The notes below the pieces were generated by a model that had not been told where the DNA came from, searched no databases, and saw nothing but the letters and a program-made list of their open reading frames with translations. A DNA stretch of 32,179 bases, taken from positions 1-32,179 of the forward strand of contig CAJXQE010000038.1 in the NCBI GenBank assembly GCA_913058215.1, read 5' to 3'. This document shows, in pieces, positions 8,318-17,615 of the stretch (position 1 is the stretch's first letter; every line of letters starts with the position of its first letter). The position numbers were made by a program, and so were the translations under genes. This stretch comes from an uncultured Verrucomicrobiales bacterium (GTDB lineage: Bacteria > Verrucomicrobiota > Verrucomicrobiia > Verrucomicrobiales > DEV007).

Positions 8318-10623
8318 AACGAAAAATTTTGATAGCCGTTCTCGGTGGAGGGCTTCTCTTGAGCGGCGTGGGCATGTACCTCGCGCCGCTGCTGGTCTCT
8401 CTTCCTGATAACCTCAGCGCTGCACCCGAACAAGGAGTGGTATTCACAGACCGCAAAGGAAGGCCGATGCGTCGTCTCCTCGCCGATGGATTGAGGCTCG
8501 ACGAACCCGCGATCTACGGAGAATTTCCGGACAGTTTGATTCTCGCTACTCTGGCAGCGGAGGACTCCCGGTTCTTTTCCCACAACGGAATCGACTTTAT
8601 TAGTATTGGGCGGGCGGTGAAAGATTCGGCTTCGAGGGGACGATTCGTTTCAGGAGCCTCTACCGTTTCGCAGCAAACCATCAAGCTGGCATCGCCTCCA
8701 CGGGCGCGGAACTTTAAGACCAAAATTGTTGAGTCCCTCGCGGCAAGGAAGTTGGAAATTTTTCACGACAAGGAAGAAATCCTGACGGCATATCTAAACC
8801 GGCTGCCGTATGGAAACCAGTTCACTGGTACCCGGGCTGCTGCCCGGGGATATTTCGGAAAACCGCTCGGAGATCTTTCTCTGGCCGAAAGCGCGCTTCT
8901 GGCTGGCCTGCCCAACAAACCGTCCACACTGAATCCGTGGAGGAATTTCGAAGGCGCCCGCAAGCGACAGTTTTGGGTTCTCGGTCGGATGAAAGAGGAA
9001 GGGTGGATCACGGAGGCTGAGTTCGCTTCCGCTATGATCGAATCGATTCGGTTGCTTCCGAAAAACTCAGGAGCGTTTCATGCTCCGCATTTTGTGGATC
9101 TTGTTTTGCAAAAGCAGGAAGGGAAGATTCCCGAAAGAGGAATCGTGGAGACAACTCTCGACCTTGAGTTGCAACAGGCAGTGGAAGCATCCATCGCAGT
9201 GGAGCTAGCCGGCCTCAGTCGTTCCGTTCGGGAGGAGAGTGATCTTCAGGCTGCCGTGGTAGTCATTGAAAATGCCACAGGTGAGGTCCTCGCGCTCAGC
9301 GGATCGCGCTCCTATTTTGGAACAAGGTCAGGCCAGGTCAATGGTGCATGGGCCGGTCGATCTGCAGGTTCGACCCTGAAGCCTTTTACCTATCTCCTGG
9401 CAATGGATCGAGGATACACCGCGGGCTCGGTCCTGGCGGACACGCCGATCGAATATGTGACTTCGACCGGAGCCTACCAGCCCGTGAATTTTGATCGACG
9501 ATTTCATGGCCCTGTTACTTTGCGGCATGCTCTGGCCAATTCGATGAATGTTCCTGCGGTCAAAGTTCTTAACCGGATCGGTGGCCCGGGAGTGCTCCAT
9601 GAACTAATGCAGCGGGATTTGAAATTCAGCAGCCTGAAATCTGATCCGGTGGAATATGGTCTGGGACTGACTCTCGGGAATTCCGAAGTGCGTTTATTAG
9701 AGCTCACTAACGCATACGCATGTCTCGCCCGGCTTGGTGAGTATCAGCCATATCGGATGGTCAAAGGCAGTGGAGAGGGTTCAATCGACAGCCAGACTCT
9801 GTTTAATCGTCAAAATTCCTGGATCATTGCCGATATCCTTTCCGACAATGGAGCGAGAGCGGAAGCTTTCGGTTTGAACTCTGCACTGCGCCTCCCTTTC
9901 AAAGTTGCTGCCAAGACGGGAACGTCGACTGACTTTCGCGATAACTGGACGGTCGGTTATACACCGGAGTTCACGGTGGGCGTCTGGCTGGGAAGGTTTA
10001 GTAACCGTCCTCTTCAGAAGGTATCCGGCGCAAGCGGTGCAGGTCCGATTTTCAAACGGGTCATGGAACATCTCTACAGGGAGGGAAAGCCGACCTGGTA
10101 TGATCGCCCGGCGAACATGGTGGAAGTGGAGATCGATTCCTTGAACGGAAAGCGCATTCCCGATGGTCTTGAAAAACCGCAGGGAGGAACGGTGAAAGAA
10201 TGGTTCGAAAAGGGGAGCGAACCTGCCTTTGCCGAAGAATCGGATTATTCGCCAGGCGGTAGAACGATTCTCCCGATTGAATTCGCAACATGGTGGGGGA
10301 GTCCTGCCAATCACCTCAAGAAACGGGCCGGGCTTCAAGCTTTATCCGAAGATTCATCCCATCGAAATTTCAGGATTGTCAGTCCTCTGGATGGAACGGT
10401 CGCATTTCTTGACCCTGATCTGCCAGAGGGTGGAAGAAAGTTCCCTCTCGAAATTGCGGGGCATGGCGGGGAGCAGATTGAATGGAACAGTGAAAGCCTT
10501 TCTGTCGAAACCAAGAGTGGTCACAGTTGGGTGATTCTCAAACCGGGTGAGCACGAAGTGTTCGCCTTCGATAAGCGGACTGGAAAAAAAGTTACCACCA
10601 AGCTTTTGGTCAAAGTGCTTTGA
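8314..10623 (+). CDS. pbpC: Penicillin-binding protein 1C (bifunctional peptidoglycan glycosyltransferase/transpeptidase)
   Basis: A 769-residue class A penicillin-binding protein, essentially the same length as E. coli PBP1C. After an N-terminal membrane anchor (about 5-28) comes the GT51 glycosyltransferase domain with its catalytic glutamate at 83 in AAEDSRFFSHNG, followed by GASTVSQQ. The transpeptidase domain has all three signature motifs: STLK (353-356, nucleophile Ser353), SMN (410-412) and KTG (534-536). The last 90 or so residues (IVSPLDGTVAFLD onward) match the BiPBP_C domain that marks PBP1C. It polymerises and cross-links peptidoglycan in the periplasm. Its start codon lies inside the macroglobulin stop region, and the pairing with alpha-2-macroglobulin is a conserved arrangement thought to link wall repair with defence against proteases. 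Confidence 0.96.
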   Translation: MKRKILIAVLGGGLLLSGVGMYLAPLLVSLPDNLSAAPEQGVVFTDRKGRPMRRLLADGLRLDEPAIYGEFPDSLILATLAAEDSRFFSHNGIDFISIGRAVKDSASRGRFVSGASTVSQQTIKLASPPRARNFKTKIVESLAARKLEIFHDKEEILTAYLNRLPYGNQFTGTRAAARGYFGKPLGDLSLAESALLAGLPNKPSTLNPWRNFEGARKRQFWVLGRMKEEGWITEAEFASAMIESIRLLPKNSGAFHAPHFVDLVLQKQEGKIPERGIVETTLDLELQQAVEASIAVELAGLSRSVREESDLQAAVVVIENATGEVLALSGSRSYFGTRSGQVNGAWAGRSAGSTLKPFTYLLAMDRGYTAGSVLADTPIEYVTSTGAYQPVNFDRRFHGPVTLRHALANSMNVPAVKVLNRIGGPGVLHELMQRDLKFSSLKSDPVEYGLGLTLGNSEVRLLELTNAYACLARLGEYQPYRMVKGSGEGSIDSQTLFNRQNSWIIADILSDNGARAEAFGLNSALRLPFKVAAKTGTSTDFRDNWTVGYTPEFTVGVWLGRFSNRPLQKVSGASGAGPIFKRVMEHLYREGKPTWYDRPANMVEVEIDSLNGKRIPDGLEKPQGGTVKEWFEKGSEPAFAEESDYSPGGRTILPIEFATWWGSPANHLKKRAGLQALSEDSSHRNFRIVSPLDGTVAFLDPDLPEGGRKFPLEIAGHGGEQIEWNSESLSVETKSGHSWVILKPGEHEVFAFDKRTGKKVTTKLLVKVL

Positions 10624-10650
10624 AGCATTGGTCTTTAACCGACCAGGTGA

Positions 10651-12114
10651 CTACGCCAAAATATCATTCACTACGTGAGCATCTTCGACTCCGGTCAAAC
10701 GCTGCTCCAATCCCTGGAAGGGAAACGAGAAGCGACTGTGGTCGATTCCCATGCAATGCAGAATGGTCGCATTGAGATCGTTTAGGTGAACTGGATTCTC
10801 CGCAATGTTGTAGCTGAAATCGTCGGTGGATCCGTAATTCGTTCCCTTCTTGACTCCGCCCCCGGCCATCCACATACAGAAGTTCCTCGGGTGATGGTCA
10901 CGCCCGTAGTTGTCTTTTGTAAGGGTGCCCTGGGAATATACCGTTCGTCCAAACTCGCCGCCAAAAACAACGAGAGTGTCCTCCAAAAGGCCTCGCAATT
11001 TCAGATCCTTGATCAAGGCGGCCGTCGGTTGGTCGACATCCATGCACTGCCCTTTGATCAATGTGGGAAGCTTGCCGTGTTGATCCCAACCCCGATGCAA
11101 AATCTGCACGACACGGGTCCCTCGCTCGATCAAGCGACGGGCCAGCAGTGCACTTTGAGCGTAGGTTCCGGGCTTCTCCACCTCAGGTCCGTAGAGATCC
11201 AAAGTCGCTTTGCTTTCTCCGCTGAGGTCAGTCAGTTCAGGAACGCTGGTCTGCATTCGGAAGGCCATTTCATACTGCGCGATTCGCGTCTGTGTTTCCG
11301 GATCGCCATATCGATCGAAGTTTTTTTGATTCAAGCGATTCAATGCATCGAGCATCGTCCGACGATCACCGGGATTCACTCCGGGAGGATTCTTCACATA
11401 CAAAACAGGATCTCCCTGACCTCGCAAAGCGACGCCGTCGTACTTGGAAGGAAGAAATCCGGAGCTCCACATCCGGGTAAAAAGGGCCTGAGCCTGGCTC
11501 GCCTTCGGAAAGCTTGGAGTAAAAACGACAAAGGCAGGGAGGTCATTGCTTTCGCTGCCGAGACCGTAACTGATCCAGGATCCCAGGCTCGGCTTGCCGG
11601 GGATCTCGCTGCCGGTCATGACGAAGGTACAAGCCGGATCATGATTGATCGCGTCAGTGTGAACCGATTTGATCATGGTGATGTCGTCGGCGATGCCCTT
11701 CATGTGCGGGACGAGATCACTCATCCAGATCCCGCTTTTTCCACATTGCTCGAAGGCGAATTTGCTCGGCGCGACCGGGAGCCGCGACTGGCCGCTCGTC
11801 ATCGTGGTAATGCGCTGTCCGTTGCGGACAGATTCCGGAAGCTCCTTGTCGAAAAAGTCTTTCAGCCCCGGTTTGTGATCGAACAAATCGAGCTGCGAAG
11901 GCGCTCCGTTCATGTGGAGATAGATCAAGCGCTTTGCCTTCGGCGCAAAATTCGGAAAGCCTGGCAGCGCACCGTGGACCCCGGCAGCCGAAGGAGCCGC
12001 GAACGCATTTTTCCCAAGCAGGGTGGAGAGAGCCAGTCCGCCAACTTTCAATCCTGCGCCTTCAAAGAATCGGCGACGGGTGAGTTCGTTGTGATATTCG
12101 AGTGCGGGATTCAT
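10651..12114 (-). CDS. DUF1501 domain-containing protein, Tat-exported
   Basis: A 487-residue protein of the DUF1501 family, which belongs to the alkaline phosphatase-like fold group. The N terminus has a twin-arginine signal ([10 protein letters not shown], about residues 12-21) with a hydrophobic stretch ending near NAFA. Family hallmarks include [32 protein letters not shown] and [10 protein letters not shown], then [19 protein letters not shown]. The function of these proteins is not established. In planctomycetes and verrucomicrobia they are almost always encoded with a DUF1549/DUF1553 cytochrome protein, and here the partner ends 2 bases upstream, so the two are surely one operon. It converges with pbpC; the 27 bases between hold only a weak hairpin. 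Confidence 0.95.
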   Translation of the reverse strand: MNPALEYHNELTRRRFFEGAGLKVGGLALSTLLGKNAFAAPSAAGVHGALPGFPNFAPKAKRLIYLHMNGAPSQLDLFDHKPGLKDFFDKELPESVRNGQRITTMTSGQSRLPVAPSKFAFEQCGKSGIWMSDLVPHMKGIADDITMIKSVHTDAINHDPACTFVMTGSEIPGKPSLGSWISYGLGSESNDLPAFVVFTPSFPKASQAQALFTRMWSSGFLPSKYDGVALRGQGDPVLYVKNPPGVNPGDRRTMLDALNRLNQKNFDRYGDPETQTRIAQYEMAFRMQTSVPELTDLSGESKATLDLYGPEVEKPGTYAQSALLARRLIERGTRVVQILHRGWDQHGKLPTLIKGQCMDVDQPTAALIKDLKLRGLLEDTLVVFGGEFGRTVYSQGTLTKDNYGRDHHPRNFCMWMAGGGVKKGTNYGSTDDFSYNIAENPVHLNDLNATILHCMGIDHSRFSFPFQGLEQRLTGVEDAHVVNDILA

Positions 12115-12116
12115 AC

Positions 12117-15100
12117 TCAGTTTTTGTTTACCGTTTCGTCCAGATTCAAAATCAAATTTGCAAGGAGAGCGTAAGCGGCGAGTTCCGTTTTATTCAGGGA
12201 CTCGTCTGCTTTGCTTTCTCCGTATTGTGCCAATTCGGTTGCGGCGGCATCATCGGACTCGAAGCGGTTCAAATGCTGCTGCAAGGCGTTTCGAGCGATC
12301 TCCATCTCCTCAGGCTCCGGCTCTCTTGAGGTGACGGCTCTCCAGGCCCAGGTGATTCGTTCCTCAGGTGTCTCGCCACCTTCCTTGAGGATACGCTCCG
12401 CAAAATTCCGGGCGGCTTCCATGTGCTGGATGTCGTTCATCAGTTGAAGGGCCTGCAGAGGTGTGTTGCTGCGTCCGCGAACTGAACAACTCTGTTCCCG
12501 GTTAGGGGCATCAAAACTGGACATGAACGGAGGCGGAGCAGTCCGCTTCAGAAAGGTATAGAGGCTGCGGCGGTAAAGATCATCTCCGCTTCCCTGTTTG
12601 TAGTAGCGGGTGTTGCTGCTTCCGAATCCAACCGGTTCCCAGATGTTGGGTGGCTGGTAGGGGTTGACTCCTTTTCCACCAATGGTCGGCACTAACAATC
12701 CACTTACATAGAGCGCTTGATCTCGCAAAATTTCTGCGTCGAGGCGAAAGCGCGGTCCCCGGGCGAGGAGTCTATTTTCCGGATCACGTTCCAGCAGTTC
12801 CGGAGTGACTTTGGTGTGCTGACGATAAGCATGACTTGTCACGATGCGTTTCACGAGTTTTTGAATATCCCAGTCGTCTTCGACAAATTGAACTGCAAGC
12901 CAATCGAGCAATTCCGGATGACTCGGAGGTTCTCCCTGTGACCCGAAGTCGGCACTGGTTTTGACTAATCCTGTTCCGAAGAACTGCTGCCAGAATCGAT
13001 TCACGGTGACGCGTCCCGTGAGAGGATGAGTTCCGCTAACGAGCCAGTCGGCGAGATCGAGCCGGTTGTAATCTGCCTCTCCTTTCTTTTCGGGAAGCAC
13101 GGGTAGAAAGGCGGGGACACCGCGCGAGACTTTCTCTCCGGGGGCATCATAGGCTCCACGTTCCATCACGAAGCTTTCGCGGGCCTTCGGCATATCGGCC
13201 ATGATGAAAGTGATGGCGGTGCCTTTCTCGATCTTGTCCTTTTCCGCGACGAACGGGTTTTTTTGCGACTCCAGCGGACTCAGTAAATCACGAGCTCCGG
13301 CGTAAAATTTCGTGAGCCAGAAATTGTAGATTTTTTTGTGTTCCTCTTCGCTCCATTTGTCTGCCTGTTTTCCGCGAACCAGTTGGCGAAGGCCCTCGGG
13401 CAAATCGTTATTCCGTTTCCCCTGGTTTTGTTTCTTCCACACCTCCCATGACCATGTCGGATCGGTCACGGGATTGGTAGTTGCGGTGACTCCGAGCCGG
13501 TCCCAGGTCACTGTGCCGGAGTGTTGGGTAAAAGCGTAGCCATCCACCTTGGTCCCGGCTTTCAGTCCGACCTTTGTCGCATCGAATTCAAGCCGAACCC
13601 ATTCACCCAGTTTGGGCAGGTCGCCGATCCGCATGTTTTCGGTGGTGCCCGGCTTCCCGAATCCGATCTTCCCCTGCTCGCCCCAGGTCGCCCGGTTTTT
13701 CCAGCCGCCGACATGGAACTGCAGCATGATCTGCTTCGGTGGATCCTTCGGATCGAGATAACAATAGGCAAAGAATTTGCCGTCTTTCGGAACGGTGAAG
13801 GTCTTTCCGCCGGTGAAGAAATCCTGTCCCATCGCGTTTTTGGCGGTGCGTTGCAGAGCTCGTTGCCCGCTGTGAACCGGACCTTCTTTCTTTGTGATCA
13901 GTTTTATTTCTCCTCCTGATCTTTCAGGTTTGGTGCCTTCGGGAAAGCCATCTTCGAACCAGATGGTTTCCACCGTTTTTATGGGGGGTGGCGGGTCGAG
14001 TTTTGCCGGGTCTTCGTAGTCGATCTTGGCAACTGCTCCGGTGATACTTTTGTCGACGGCAGAAATTTTGGTATCGAGTTCTTTGACACGCGCTTCGTCT
14101 TCAGGTGTCGTTAGACGGAGAATCGGCGGGGTGTCGACTTTGTTCCCATCCATCGCCGGATCGGCGGCACTGTGGAAAAAGGCGTAGAGTGAGTAAAATT
14201 CTTTTGTCGAAAGTGGATCGAATTTGTGGTCATGACAGACGGCGCATCCGGCAGTGAGTCCCATCCAAACTTCAACACTCGTGGCGGTGCGGTCGACGGC
14301 GTATCGATAGACCCACTCCTCATTGATGCTGCCTCCCTCGCTGGTGGTGACATTGCAGCGATTGAATCCGGAAGCGATGAGTTGGTCGCGAGTAGGTTCG
14401 GGTAAAAGGTCGCCCGCCAACTGCCAGCGAGTGAAATCGTCGAAGGGGATATTTTCGTTAAATGCGCGGACGACCCAGTCGCGGTAGGGCCACATCGAGC
14501 GTTCGTTGTCGAGGTGAAGCCCGTGGGTGTCGGCGTAGCGGGCGAGGTCGAGCCAGTAACGCGCCATGTGTTCGCCGTAGGTCGGCCGCGTCATCAGCGA
14601 GTCGACCAGTTTTGCGTAGGCGCCGGGAGATTTGTCGGCGAGAAAGGCGTCGACTTCTGCGTGAGTCGGAGGCAGGCCGGTGAGGTCGAGGGTGACCCGG
14701 CGGATCAGTGTCTCTTTGGGGGCTTCGGGCGCGGGAGAAAGCTTTTCTTTCCGGAGTCGGGCCTGGAGAAAAGCGTCGATCGGATTTTTTGCTCCGACTG
14801 TTTTGGGTGGATCGGATTTTTTCGGGGCGATGAAAGACCAGTGCTGTTCGTATTTCGCCCCTTCTTCGATCCATTGTTTGATGGTTGATTTCTGCGCGTC
14901 GGTCAGAGTCTTATGAAAATCCGGTGGAGGCATAATTTCATCCTCATCCGTCGAATCAATCCGCAGCCACACTTCGCTTTTTTCAGGCTCGCCGGCTTTG
15001 ATCGCGAAATACCCACCGAGATCGGCGAAGGCACCATCTTCAGTATCAAGCCGCAGATCAGCCTTCCGCTCTTTTTCGTCAAAGCCGTGACAGGCGAAAC

Positions 15101-15215
15101 AGTTGTCAGAAAGGATGGGGCGAATGTCGCGATTGAAGCTGAGCGGTTCAGCCTGCGAAGAAGAAATCGCAGCAAACGCGAAGATAAAGGCCAAACCTGT
15201 TCGGGAAAAAATCAT
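12117..15215 (-). CDS. DUF1549/DUF1553 domain protein with N-terminal cytochrome c motif (PSD1 family)
   Basis: A secreted protein of 1032 residues from the chosen start. A Sec signal peptide ends at ISSSQA. A Planctomycete cytochrome C domain has CFACH at residues 39-43. DUF1549 follows, with a second CxxCH in [13 protein letters not shown] beta-sandwich insertion of about 180 residues begins around [12 protein letters not shown] and looks like a LamG or carbohydrate-binding fold. DUF1553 ends the protein, with [19 protein letters not shown] chose the ATG at 15215 because it gives a clean signal peptide; alternatives are 15236 and 15323, the latter beginning inside the upstream repeat. None has a good ribosome site. 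The cytochrome motifs suggest periplasmic electron transfer, but the substrate is unknown. It is operonic with the DUF1501 gene. Confidence 0.93.
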   Translation of the reverse strand: MIFSRTGLAFIFAFAAISSSQAEPLSFNRDIRPILSDNCFACHGFDEKERKADLRLDTEDGAFADLGGYFAIKAGEPEKSEVWLRIDSTDEDEIMPPPDFHKTLTDAQKSTIKQWIEEGAKYEQHWSFIAPKKSDPPKTVGAKNPIDAFLQARLRKEKLSPAPEAPKETLIRRVTLDLTGLPPTHAEVDAFLADKSPGAYAKLVDSLMTRPTYGEHMARYWLDLARYADTHGLHLDNERSMWPYRDWVVRAFNENIPFDDFTRWQLAGDLLPEPTRDQLIASGFNRCNVTTSEGGSINEEWVYRYAVDRTATSVEVWMGLTAGCAVCHDHKFDPLSTKEFYSLYAFFHSAADPAMDGNKVDTPPILRLTTPEDEARVKELDTKISAVDKSITGAVAKIDYEDPAKLDPPPPIKTVETIWFEDGFPEGTKPERSGGEIKLITKKEGPVHSGQRALQRTAKNAMGQDFFTGGKTFTVPKDGKFFAYCYLDPKDPPKQIMLQFHVGGWKNRATWGEQGKIGFGKPGTTENMRIGDLPKLGEWVRLEFDATKVGLKAGTKVDGYAFTQHSGTVTWDRLGVTATTNPVTDPTWSWEVWKKQNQGKRNNDLPEGLRQLVRGKQADKWSEEEHKKIYNFWLTKFYAGARDLLSPLESQKNPFVAEKDKIEKGTAITFIMADMPKARESFVMERGAYDAPGEKVSRGVPAFLPVLPEKKGEADYNRLDLADWLVSGTHPLTGRVTVNRFWQQFFGTGLVKTSADFGSQGEPPSHPELLDWLAVQFVEDDWDIQKLVKRIVTSHAYRQHTKVTPELLERDPENRLLARGPRFRLDAEILRDQALYVSGLLVPTIGGKGVNPYQPPNIWEPVGFGSSNTRYYKQGSGDDLYRRSLYTFLKRTAPPPFMSSFDAPNREQSCSVRGRSNTPLQALQLMNDIQHMEAARNFAERILKEGGETPEERITWAWRAVTSREPEPEEMEIARNALQQHLNRFESDDAAATELAQYGESKADESLNKTELAAYALLANLILNLDETVNKN

Positions 15216-15306
15216 ATCGGGAGTCTGTTCTCTCATATCAAGATACGAGTGAACAGCCCGAAATGAAGCGGCGCGATTGGGTGGGCAAACCGGGTTGATC
15301 ACAAAC

Positions 15307-15367
15307 GTAGCACGGAATGCCATTCCGTCTGCCGGGCTTGTGAAAGCGGATTGGCAATCCGCACTAC
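15307..15367. repeat. REP/BIME-like element: two inverted GTAG-hairpin units
   Basis: Two short hairpins stand head to head. The left (15312-15328) is ACGGAATG-C-CATTCCGT and the right (15346-15362) is GCGGATTG-G-CAATCCGC, each with an 8-base arm. GTAG precedes the left one (15307-15310), and the right one is followed by CTAC (15364-15367), which is GTAG on the other strand. The two units are diverged copies in opposite orientation. GTAG followed by an imperfect palindrome is the layout of REP sequences mobilised by RAYT transposases, and a head-to-head pair is a BIME. It sits between lysS and the DUF1549 gene. No RAYT gene is in the window. Confidence 0.7.
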
Positions 15368-15379
15368 GAAAAACTTTGC

Positions 15380-16861
15380 TTACCCCGCAGCCCGCTTCAA
15401 CTGCGGAAACAGAACCACGTCGCGGATCGACTCGGCGCCGGTCAGCATCATGATGAGGCGATCGATGCCGATGCCGATTCCTCCCGCGCTGGGCATGCCG
15501 TATTCCAGCGCCAGCAGAAAGTCTTCGTCGATTTTTTGAATCTCTTCACCGGCTTGTTCCTCGAGGCGGGCGCGTTGCACGTCGGGGTCGTTGAGTTCAG
15601 AATATCCGGGCGAAATCTCCGCGCCGTTGATGATCAACTCATAGACGTCGACGACAGAATCGTCGCTCGTGTTTTGCTTTGCGAGCGGAACGAGTTCTTT
15701 GGATACGTGGGTGACGAAAACCGGATTGATCGAATTTTCTTCTACGAGTTTTTCAAAGACCTGCTGCGAGACTTCGTAGTCTTCCATGTCGGCGGAGATT
15801 TCCACGCCGAGCTCTTTGCATTTGTTGCGACGTCCTTCCGCAGTGAGATCCCACCAGTCGGACCCGGCTGCTTCGGCGACGAGGTCTTTATAGGGTGCGC
15901 GTTTCCAGGGGCGACTCAGGTCGATGGTCTTGGTGACTTCGCCCTCGGCATTTTTGTGTTCGATCTGAAGACCGCCACAATATTTTTCGGCGAGGTGACA
16001 AATCATGTCTTCGACGAGGTCGGCCATTTGCTCGAAATCGGCGTAAGCCCAGTAGGCTTCCAGCATCGTGAACTCGGGATTATGACGGCGGCTGATTCCT
16101 TCGTTCCGAAAACTTCGGTTCAGCTCGAACACTTTATCGAAGCCACCGATGAGGAGGCGTTTTAAATACAGCTCCGGCGCGATGCGCAAATACATGTCCA
16201 TGCTGAGCGCATTGTGCCGCGTCTCGAAGGGTTGAGCGGCGGCACCTCCGGGAATGTCCTGCAGCATGGGTGTTTCCACCTCCATGAAATCGCGTTCGCC
16301 CAGGTAGCTACGGATTTCCGCGACCATCTGGCAGCGCTTCTGGAAAATCTCGCGGGAGCGTTCGTTGGCGATGAGGTCGAGATAACGCTGACGGTATTTA
16401 ATCTGCGGATCGACCACGCCGTGGAATTTGTCCGGCATGGGACGCAGTGATTTGGAAAGGACGGTGATGGTTTGCCCTTTTACCGAAGGCTCGCCGGTCC
16501 GGGTGGTGAAGGTTTCGCCTTCGACACCGAGCCAGTCGCCGATGTCGAGTTGCTTGTAGACTTCCCATTGTTCTTCGCCCAGTTCCTTGGCGTTGATGAA
16601 GATCTGGATGCGGCCGTTCAGGTCTGAAAGGTCGATGAAATTGCTTTTCCCCATGTCGCGGAGAGCGGTGATCCGGCCGGCGACGCTGACCTTTTTCTCC
16701 TCTTCGAAATTTTCGCGAAGTTTGCCCGGAGCGTGAGTCGTTTCAAATTTTTGACCGAATGGATCGACTCCGAGTTCGCGGAGTTTATCCATTTTCTCGC
16801 GGCGGACCTGGAGGAGGGTTCCGATATCTTCTGCGGGAGCCGGCTCTTTTTCGTCTGACAT
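15380..16861 (-). CDS. lysS: Lysine--tRNA ligase, class II
   Basis: A 493-residue class II lysyl-tRNA synthetase, close to the 505 residues of the E. coli enzyme. The N-terminal OB-fold anticodon-binding domain (about 55-145) includes VAGRITALRDMGKSNFIDL. The catalytic core has motif 1 near 192-200 (FMEVETPML), motif 2 at 251-255 (FRNEG) leading into RRHNPEFTMLEAYWAY, and motif 3 near the C terminus (GIGIGIDRLIMMLTGAES, from about 461). It charges tRNA-Lys with lysine in the cytoplasm. Its start lies 32 bases from the divergent phosphoesterase start, so both promoters must share or overlap that gap. Confidence 0.98.
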   Translation of the reverse strand: MSDEKEPAPAEDIGTLLQVRREKMDKLRELGVDPFGQKFETTHAPGKLRENFEEEKKVSVAGRITALRDMGKSNFIDLSDLNGRIQIFINAKELGEEQWEVYKQLDIGDWLGVEGETFTTRTGEPSVKGQTITVLSKSLRPMPDKFHGVVDPQIKYRQRYLDLIANERSREIFQKRCQMVAEIRSYLGERDFMEVETPMLQDIPGGAAAQPFETRHNALSMDMYLRIAPELYLKRLLIGGFDKVFELNRSFRNEGISRRHNPEFTMLEAYWAYADFEQMADLVEDMICHLAEKYCGGLQIEHKNAEGEVTKTIDLSRPWKRAPYKDLVAEAAGSDWWDLTAEGRRNKCKELGVEISADMEDYEVSQQVFEKLVEENSINPVFVTHVSKELVPLAKQNTSDDSVVDVYELIINGAEISPGYSELNDPDVQRARLEEQAGEEIQKIDEDFLLALEYGMPSAGGIGIGIDRLIMMLTGAESIRDVVLFPQLKRAAG

Positions 16862-16893
16862 GTCGTATTTCTAAGGTTAAACAGGACGGAAGC

Positions 16894-17613
16894 ATGGCCG
16901 ACTCGAAAGAAAAATCAACCGGCGATCCCGTTCGTGTGGCGACGGCGAGAATTCACCCAAAAGTGATCCTCGATGGACGGCTTGCGCTCTTTCATGAGGA
17001 AGAGAAATGGCTCGCGCTGTCGGATCTGCATTTTGGCTACGAGGTGAGTCGGCGCCGTGATGGAGGGCTTTGGCCGATGTGGGGGATGGATGTGATCGAG
17101 AAGCGACTTCACGATTTGGTTGAATTTTGGAACCCCCAAAAAGTAATTTTAGTGGGCGATATCGTCGATAGCAGTGCCGCGCCGGAGCGGGCAATTGCCT
17201 GGCTGAGTGAAGTTTCGGATTTTTGCAAAGAATTGGTGTTGGTAGAAGGAAACCACGATCGGGGGAGGATTCGGGAGGAATTTGAATTCGTGCCGAGTTT
17301 TGAGACCGATGAATTTTTCTTTCATCATGGGCATGAGCCGCGTTTTGAAGGAGCTGGAGCAAGTGACCGTGGCTTGATAGAGATTTGCGGACATCTGCAC
17401 CCATCTCATCGGTTTCGCGACGGAGCCGGGACATCGGTGACAATGCCGAGTTTCGCGATTGAGACACGATCGGATAACTTGAAAGAGCGGTGGATATTGC
17501 CGGCGTTTTCTCCCTGGGCCGGAGGCGGAAAGTTTCAACAAGAGACCGCTGACAGCAAAGTGAAGCAGTGGGCTTGCAGCGCCCAACGGATTATCGAAGT
17601 GAGCGAAAAGTAG
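16894..17613 (+). CDS. ICC-like metallophosphoesterase (COG1407/PdeM-like)
   Basis: A 239-residue calcineurin-type phosphoesterase. The metal-binding motifs appear in order: SDLHFG with D44 and H46, VGDIVD with D89, GNHD at 119-122, HGH at 145-147 and GHLH at 166-169. The C-terminal WILPAFSPWAGG is typical of the COG1407 group, which includes the ligase-associated nuclease PdeM. No ligase or exonuclease partner is nearby, so a DNA-repair role is not supported by context. An in-frame upstream start at 16759 would run inside lysS, so the ATG at 16894 is chosen; a weak AGGA lies before it. The exact substrate cannot be told from sequence. Confidence 0.88.
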   Translation: MADSKEKSTGDPVRVATARIHPKVILDGRLALFHEEEKWLALSDLHFGYEVSRRRDGGLWPMWGMDVIEKRLHDLVEFWNPQKVILVGDIVDSSAAPERAIAWLSEVSDFCKELVLVEGNHDRGRIREEFEFVPSFETDEFFFHHGHEPRFEGAGASDRGLIEICGHLHPSHRFRDGAGTSVTMPSFAIETRSDNLKERWILPAFSPWAGGGKFQQETADSKVKQWACSAQRIIEVSEK

Positions 17614-17615
17614 CT

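Noticed and set aside
10628..10646. Possible terminator between pbpC and the DUF1501 gene
   Set aside because: TGGTC and GACCA give only a 5-base stem with a 7-base loop and no T-run.
10786..12174. A 462-codon plus-strand open frame antisense to the DUF1501 gene
   Set aside because: It is the mirror of a well-supported gene, has no recognisable motif, and arises from the codon pattern of the minus-strand gene.
15216..15323. Longest start for the DUF1549/DUF1553 protein at 15323
   Set aside because: It would begin inside the REP-like element and place 36 residues before the signal peptide.
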